Assembly: GCF_024464655.1 (NCBI RefSeq)
Contig: NZ_JANHAV010000013.1
Location: 1 to 48,282 of the forward strand
Origin: Halobellus inordinatus
GTDB lineage: Archaea; Halobacteriota; Halobacteria; Halobacteriales; Haloferacaceae
DNA length: 48,282 nt
Direction: 5' to 3'
Shown one piece after another: positions 43,980 through 48,282 of this stretch (the first letter of the stretch is position 1; every line of letters starts with the position of its first letter). The translations under genes and the position numbers were made by a program. The notes beneath the pieces are model-generated. The model saw only the letters and a list, made by a program, of their open reading frames with translations. It was not told the DNA's origin and searched no databases.

Positions 43980-44315
43980 TTACTCCGCTGGTGTCGAGAC
44001 GAGATGTTTCTCGAGGTCGCGCGTCCAGTACGTCGCGAGCCCACCGGGGCTACACCGCTCGCAGAGCTGCAACGGGCCTTCGAGATGGCCAACTTCCACT
44101 CGGAACCGCGTCAGCGCCGCGATCGTGTCGACGACGAGGCCACAGCCGTCACAGGCGTGGTGATCGCGCTCGCCGGGATCCGACCGCGTCTGGATAGCGC
44201 AGTCGACGCAGATCGGGTGGGTGACCCGCTCGTCTTGGCCCCAGGTGTGCGCCTCGCCAGTCTCGGTGCCAGGCGGGGCGTCGCAGAAGGCACAACCAAC
44301 GAGCGTTTGCTGCAT
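43980..44315 (-). CDS. Small zinc-finger protein
   Basis: A 111-residue protein from ATG 44315 with three Cys clusters: CAFC (residues 8-11), CVDC (near 36), CDGC (near 55) and CERCSPGG (near 85). It overlaps the stop of the next gene upstream by one base (TGATG), so they are cotranslated. I know similar small multi-zinc proteins from haloarchaeal plasmids; their role is unknown. The Met at 44315 is favoured because the longer frame adds a basic non-haloarchaeal leader. Confidence 0.55.
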   Translation of the reverse strand: MQQTLVGCAFCDAPPGTETGEAHTWGQDERVTHPICVDCAIQTRSDPGERDHHACDGCGLVVDTIAALTRFRVEVGHLEGPLQLCERCSPGGLATYWTRDLEKHLVSTPAE

Positions 44316-44605
44316 CACTCGTCCTCCTCGCCGGCGTCGCTGGCGGCCGTCCAACCACGGTGGAAGACAGCCAACTGCGTGGCTGAATCGAACGCGGCGC
44401 CGCTCGGCTCGTGAACGAGGACGCTGTCCTCGGGAACGGGTGTGACGACGTCCCCGTCGACGAGATCGCCGACCACGCTGCGGGCCATCGTGTCGTCGAT
44501 GTCCGCCGTGTCGATCCTGGCGGCGTCGTGGTCTTGGGCGAGCAACTCTTTCTCGAACTGTTCGTAGTCAGCACTCGTGTCGTCGTGCGGATCGGGAGTA
44601 ACCAT
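44315..44605 (-). CDS. Small acidic protein, zinc-finger operon partner
   Basis: A 96-residue acidic protein (start ATG 44605, MVTPDPHDDT) with a helical middle ADYEQFEKELLAQDHDAARI and a beta-like VVTPVPEDSVLVHEPSGAAF. There is no recognised family. It overlaps the next gene by one base, so the pair is cotranslated. It could be a toxin or antitoxin, but nothing in the sequence shows this. Confidence 0.5.
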   Translation of the reverse strand: MVTPDPHDDTSADYEQFEKELLAQDHDAARIDTADIDDTMARSVVGDLVDGDVVTPVPEDSVLVHEPSGAAFDSATQLAVFHRGWTAASDAGEEDE

Positions 44606-44654
44606 AGTGAGTCACGCCGCGCACGCTGTCGCGCGCTGCACGCCTTCTGGCGTT

Positions 44655-44704
44655 AACGAGACGCCTCGCGTCTCGTTCGCACACCAGAACGCTCCGCGTT
44701 CTGG
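44655..44704. terminator. Tandem perfect hairpins
   Basis: Two adjoining hairpins: aacgagacgc/gcgtctcgtt (44655-44677) and ccagaacgc/gcgttctgg (44684-44704), with three-base loops. They lie between two leftward genes (stop 44741, start 44605). They could end the TumE-like transcript or act as an attenuator. Confidence 0.4.
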
Positions 44705-44740
44705 GGACGCCGACAAACAGCCCACGTGAGACCGTAGCCC

Positions 44741-45175
44741 TTACTCGCTCCAGAGGGCCGTGATTCGGTCTTTGATCTCCTCGAGGACGAGCGCAACGAC
44801 GTCACGATGGTCGTCTGGCCACGATGCATCCTCACCGGGCCTCGGGGCAGTGGGCGGGGGATGGAAATGGTCCCGCGTGTTGTGCGGATTCGGGTGCCGG
44901 TCCCACCGGCACTCCCAGGCGTTGTCCGCGTGCTGCTCTCGATAATGAAGTTTGAAGTCGTCGTTCGTGTACCAACGGACCGTTAACTGCGCCTCGTCGA
45001 CAGCTTTTGGGTAGTACGACGGCGCAAAGACGACGTGGAGTTCCAGATGGCCGCTGGCGTCCGTGACGGTCGCTCGGGAGACCTGCCTCGTCGCTTGGAG
45101 CCGCGTCTGGAGGAACTCGAGGATTGGACGATCGATGGGGGCAGGGCTCCCGCCATCGCCTGTCGGTGGCACCAT
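44741..45175 (-). CDS. TumE-like toxin (DUF6516-like)
   Basis: A 144-residue protein. The segment KLHYREQHADNAWECRWDRH followed by PNPHNTRDHFHPPP (near residues 76-110) resembles the core of TumE toxins (YHWQDADG ... RWDNAPHH ... HH). The rest includes a beta-rich N-terminal domain and a C-terminal helix. It follows the DUF7342 gene by eight bases, as expected for an antitoxin-toxin pair. Activity is not known from the sequence. Confidence 0.6.
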   Translation of the reverse strand: MVPPTGDGGSPAPIDRPILEFLQTRLQATRQVSRATVTDASGHLELHVVFAPSYYPKAVDEAQLTVRWYTNDDFKLHYREQHADNAWECRWDRHPNPHNTRDHFHPPPTAPRPGEDASWPDDHRDVVALVLEEIKDRITALWSE

Positions 45176-45183
45176 CGAGCAGG

Positions 45184-45717
45184 CTACCCAGACGCCTGTT
45201 CGCGCTCGCCACCCGCGAGTTGCTGGCGCGCGCGTTCGTAACGGCCACGCTCCTCACGGGCGGTCGCCCAGTCGGCGAGGTCGCTGTACACGTCGTCGAT
45301 GGTCCGCTCGTCGCTGGCCTCCGCGGCGTCGACGGCGTCGACTGCGGCCGGTGACGCGGCGTCGTACGTCGCCTCGTACTCGGTGATGCGCGTCGTCAGC
45401 TCACGAACGCGATCCTGCAGGTCCTCGACGGAATGGTCGGCCGCGAGCTGGTTGATGCGTCGCCACTCAAAATACGCGTCATTCCGTTCGTAGGTGGCTG
45501 GATGGCCATCGTGCCGGGTGACGATTCCCAAATCGTCGAACCAGCCAAGGTACTTCCGGGCGGTCTTGGGGTCACAGTCGGCGCTGTCGGCGATCGCGCT
45601 CGCCGTCGTCGGCTTGCGGGTCTGTAAGATGGTGCCGTAGACGCGCTGTTCGACGTCGTCGCTGCTGAACGCGTCCTCGAAGGGGGGCGGACCATCGGCG
45701 GCGTCTGTTTCGGACAT
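45184..45717 (-). CDS. DUF7342-like winged-helix antitoxin
   Basis: A 177-residue protein from ATG 45717 (MSETDAADGPP). It has a winged helix (TASAIADSADCDPKTARKYL, near residues 42-61) and then a coiled-coil helical part (LQDRVRELTTRITEYEATYD). I recognise it as the DUF7342 family, which often precedes a TumE-like toxin. The longer reading frame beyond this ATG, up to 46152, belongs to other decayed genes. A truncated copy of a relative lies at 36986-37150. Confidence 0.65.
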   Translation of the reverse strand: MSETDAADGPPPFEDAFSSDDVEQRVYGTILQTRKPTTASAIADSADCDPKTARKYLGWFDDLGIVTRHDGHPATYERNDAYFEWRRINQLAADHSVEDLQDRVRELTTRITEYEATYDAASPAAVDAVDAAEASDERTIDDVYSDLADWATAREERGRYERARQQLAGGEREQASG

Positions 45718-45874
45718 ACTCGGAATTGCAGGTCGAAGGATATAGTTCTTACATCGGGGAATAGTTTCCTGATTAGAGTAGCGTACAGGGTGCCGCCTGA
45801 TTGGCTTCAAAAGGTGCACGATGTTAACTAATAACAAGTCGTGACTCAGGGAGTTGTTGGTTAACCCACGCAGG

Positions 45875-46268
45875 TCAGTGCATCCGGAGCTTTCGCGCAG
45901 GTTTGACGCTGAACGTATCTGGGTTGTCGACCGGCACGTCGTGACTGCGATCAGTTGCCTGTGACGACGACCGGGTGAGCCGAGTGATGAGATCCTCACG
46001 AACAGCCCGCCGACTGACTGTTGACTCGTGCCATCCAAGTCGCTCGTCGTAGTGCCGTTTCCGGAATATCTCGCCGTTTTCGTCGATGGGGATGAACTGT
46101 GTTCGCTTCGCTCCCCACCACGTTCGTAGAGGCCAGTTGTCGGGACCTGCACAACGAGGCGGTCATCGAGTGCGATTCCGCACCGTTCTCGATAGCGGTC
46201 GCAGAGCCGAGGAGATCTTGCAGTTCATCGTCCTAATCAGCGTTGTCGGACGGTGCTTTGTAGGTCAT
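45875..46268 (-). pseudogene. Decayed plasmid gene with frameshifts
   Basis: Pieces in two or three frames keep protein character: YRERCGIALDDRLVVQVPTT and GLYERGGERS, then RTQFIPIDENGEIFRKRHYD and ERLGWHESTVSRRAV to a stop at 45875-45877. The start would be ATG 46268, but a stop occurs after 11 codons. It resembles a protein that is conserved on haloarchaeal plasmids, without known function. At least two indels break it. Confidence 0.5.
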
Positions 46269-46502
46269 ATCCCCTCGATGCTCGCTGGGTCAACTCGACG
46301 AGTGCCCATTCGGGCTCTTCGTCGGCTTCCGAGGTCCCATCAGAGTTGACAATGCACTCGCCGTTTGCGAGGCAGTTAGCTCGCCCTTGGCCGGCTGCAG
46401 CGGCCGCTGCAGCTGGCTGAACTTGGTTTCGGGGGTGTTTGCACCAGTGTCGATCAGATCGAGTTCGTTGAGGTACGCCTCAGATTTCGTGCAGCGCGTC
46501 AC
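46237..46502 (-). pseudogene. Frameshifted small gene after the primase
   Basis: GTG 46502 overlaps the primase stop by four bases. The frame encodes TRCTKSEAYLNELDLIDTG, while the second half continues in another frame as NCLANGECIVNSDGTSEADE and EPEWALVELTQRASRGYD to a stop at 46237-46239. A single indel near 46390, in a repetitive gcagcggccgctgcag stretch, would join them. The intact protein would be about 90 residues. Its function is unknown. Confidence 0.4.
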
Positions 46503-47762
46503 TCGTCATCCGCGAAAAAGCGCTTTGTTCGCGTCCACACCGTTTGTGTGGCTGATTCGCTCTCTTCGACGTCGCCGCTGGCAGCGTCGCCGGCGTCGCC
46601 GATGTCTCCCTGATCACTGCGCTGCTCTCCGGATTCACGCTCAGCAAGCGTTTCCTGAAGCTCACGAACTGTCGATTCCAACGTGTTGATGCGGTCGTTC
46701 TTCTGCGCAAGCAGCCCCTCGAGTTCAGTGACGCGCTCTTTGAGGAGTTGATTCTTCTCGCTCAGGTACGGCTGCGCTCGCTGTCCTCTCGATGGTGCAC
46801 TGGCACCGTTATGGCCTTGGACGTCATCTTCCGTCTCTTGGCTCTGTGCGGCAGCGGGTTCATAGAACTCCGAGGTGCCGGCAATCGCCCGTTCGATGGT
46901 CTTCTCGCCGTAGGTCGAGCCCTCAGCGTAGTGGACGTCGTCCCATTTCTCGCGCATCAGCCCTGACTGCCGGAAGAGATGATCCATTTGTTTGGCATCG
47001 CCGCCGGTCCAGAAGGCAAGCAGAGCACAGAGCGCCATATCCGCCTCGGAGTGGCTCTCATAGCCCAGCGTATTCCCATTCCAGAGCCGCTCGAATTTCT
47101 CCCCGTTTCTCGCATTTTTCGCCTTCTCGAGGAGTTCCTGATCATCGAGCGCACTGTCTTGCGCTGACTCGCGGGCAGGGGCATCACCTCCAGTTTTGTG
47201 TGTTTGCTCAACGGGGTCTTCTTGGACGTACTCACGATGGAGTGCGTCGAGCGCATCCTGTCGCGTCGCGATCCTCGATGGTGTTTCGGTGACGTGCTCG
47301 CCGGTCACCGTGAAGAATCGCGCGGTATCGTACATCTCGATTGTCCCTTTCCGGTTTCGCCCATCAGGGAGTTCACCCCGTATGAGCACGTGAAATCCGG
47401 TTCCCGACGGCGAGCGTTCTGTGTAGGAGTCAAGCCGGTCGGTGATATCTGCTGCTGTCTCCGCGACGGCGCCAGTGTCCCGATCGCGACAGTCATCCAG
47501 ATCCACGCCGACGAAGGGATCATCCTCAGTGAAGACGAAGCCAATTCCATCAGCGTCTCTTGACTCGGCGCCTGCAAGCGCGTCCTCGAAGGATGTCCAC
47601 GTTTGCGCATCCGTTGCGGAGGCGAACTCGCCCCGGCCGGGCGTGATGGGAACTTTCGTCGGCTTTCCGTCGCGCTCCTGTTCGCGCCAGCAGATCCACT
47701 GGTCGTATTCGATGAGTGCCGTCGGAAGGACCGACGTCTCAAGTGTATATTGGGTAAGTCAT
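46499..47762 (-). CDS. Primase-polymerase, NrS-1-like
   Basis: A leftward frame of about 419 residues. The N-terminal part (ALIEYDQWICWREQERDGK, VPITPG, DADGIGFVFTEDDPFVGVDL and RSPSGTGFHVL) matches archaeal-phage primase-polymerases. The middle (LWNGNTLGYESHSEADMALC, then TGGDAKQMDHLFRQSG) matches the helical domain of the NrS-1 polymerase family. A coiled coil (LLKERVTELEGLLAQKNDRI) and an acidic tail follow. The best ATG, at 47762, is out of frame by one (it meets a stop after seven codons), so the start is frameshifted or uses another codon; the first in-frame GTG is at 47506. It probably primes plasmid DNA. Confidence 0.65.
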
Positions 47763-47882
47763 ATTTCTAGAGTGTCCTCTTCAGCGACCTCGATCCCTTT
47801 CGGGGTCGAGGATAAACTCTCACCTGCTGTGGGCCATCGATTCAAAACCGCGGTTCCAACGGGGTACCCCCTGTCTATACTA

Positions 47883-47898
47883 CTCAGCTTTGCACGTT
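47883..47898. repeat. Left terminal inverted repeat of the IS
   Basis: The 16 bases ctcagctttgcacgtt are the exact reverse complement of the repeat at 253-268. The element begins at 47883. The flank is ctatacta. Confidence 0.8.
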
Positions 47899-47934
47899 GA
47901 AGTAGGAGCGTGACGTAGGCGGTGGCAAGGACGG

Positions 47935-48282
47935 ATGATGCCGATTACGGACTTCTTGTCGTGTACGCGCGTGTTCGACGAGTTCGAGTCGCTGTCACCA
48001 GCACAACGTCATCACGCGAAAACCTACGCCACCCGTCTTGTTGCGGCCAGCAACAAGACCGTGGCGGGTATCGCACGCGAAGTCCTTCCAGCTCAGGGGA
48101 AACGCGCCCTCAACAAGTTCCTCACCCAGTACGACTGGGACGAACAGGAGTTCAACCACGAATGCCTCGAAGAGCTTCAGAAACACGGTGAAACGCGCTG
48201 GTCACAGGATGGCTACATCATCCTCGACGATACGATCACCGAGAAAGCCGGGGACGAAGTCCCCGGCGTCGGCCGATTCTAC
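47935..48282 (+). CDS. IS701-like transposase, N-terminal fragment
   Basis: A frame from ATG 47935 (or 47938) runs off the window end after 116 residues. It includes KTYATRLVAASNKTVAGIAR and ALNKFLTQYDWDEQEFNHEC, and a first catalytic Asp in YIILDDTITEKAGDEVPGVG. The LDDT-x3-K-x-G pattern is the DDE-site of the IS701/IS4-like group. Its 5' leader contains the terminal repeat. The same orientation and family as the fragment at 1-267 suggests either a circular replicon opened within an element, or two copies. Confidence 0.75.
   Translation, partial: MMPITDFLSCTRVFDEFESLSPAQRHHAKTYATRLVAASNKTVAGIAREVLPAQGKRALNKFLTQYDWDEQEFNHECLEELQKHGETRWSQDGYIILDDTITEKAGDEVPGVGRFY

Noticed and set aside
1-48282. 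CRISPR array
   Set aside because: No regularly spaced repeat was seen on either strand, and no cas-like gene is present.
1-48282. tRNA or rRNA genes
   Set aside because: No stretch with a T-loop pattern and matching acceptor stem was recognised, and nothing resembles rRNA; small RNAs cannot be excluded by eye.

Overview
The window is haloarchaeal DNA (class Halobacteria). The predicted proteins are very acidic, ATG starts are mostly leaderless with TATA-like boxes about 27 bases upstream, and there is an archaeal TFB gene, a Tat-lipoprotein, SHOCT, YHS and amphi-Trp proteins, and haloarchaeal toxin-antitoxin families. Much of the right half looks like plasmid or integrated-element DNA.

Layout. 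The window opens in the 3' end of an IS701-like transposase (1-268) and closes in the 5' end of a transposase of the same family and orientation (47883-48282). The outer ends carry matching 16-base inverted repeats. From 0.3 to 14.4 kb lies a surface-glycan/NDP-sugar region with somewhat lower G+C. It holds two phosphatases, a CDP-tyvelose-epimerase-like SDR, a methyltransferase, two glycosyltransferases, a transaldolase/fructose-6-phosphate-aldolase homologue, an SDR, a Gfo/Idh/MocA dehydrogenase, GalU, an MTA-phosphorylase homologue, an ArnA-like decarboxylase and a metallophosphoesterase. From 14.4 to 17.2 kb come decayed transposon debris and small membrane proteins, followed by an ABC exporter (17.2-19.6 kb).

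From 20.1 to 32.7 kb is a metal island, probably copper plus a second metal. It contains a CPH-type P1B ATPase, a CopZ-like chaperone, three Met-rich SHOCT membrane proteins, a DUF302 protein, a secreted Met/His-rich protein, a multicopper oxidase, a membrane-anchored winged-helix regulator, a YHS-permease, a Cys-rich protein, an SPC-type P1B-4 ATPase and a UspA protein. A run of Met-rich extracytoplasmic segments is shared by the regulator, the SHOCT proteins, the secreted protein and the oxidase. I read this as a copper sensing and detoxification module acting outside the membrane; this is inference.

From 32.7 to 37.7 kb are two CPBP membrane proteases, a HemG-like flavodoxin, membrane proteins and a chimeric pseudogene junction. 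From 37.7 to 47.8 kb is plasmid-like DNA: a frameshifted TFB, a SWIM protein, a frameshifted OB-fold protein, a dense array of toxin-antitoxin pairs (PIN/winged helix, PemK/MarR-like, TumE-like/DUF7342, a UPF0175-like pair, a Doc remnant), small zinc-finger proteins and a primase-polymerase of NrS-1 type. Interrupted reading frames are concentrated here and in the debris at 14.4-15.4 and 19.7-20.0 kb. The sugar and metal genes are intact.
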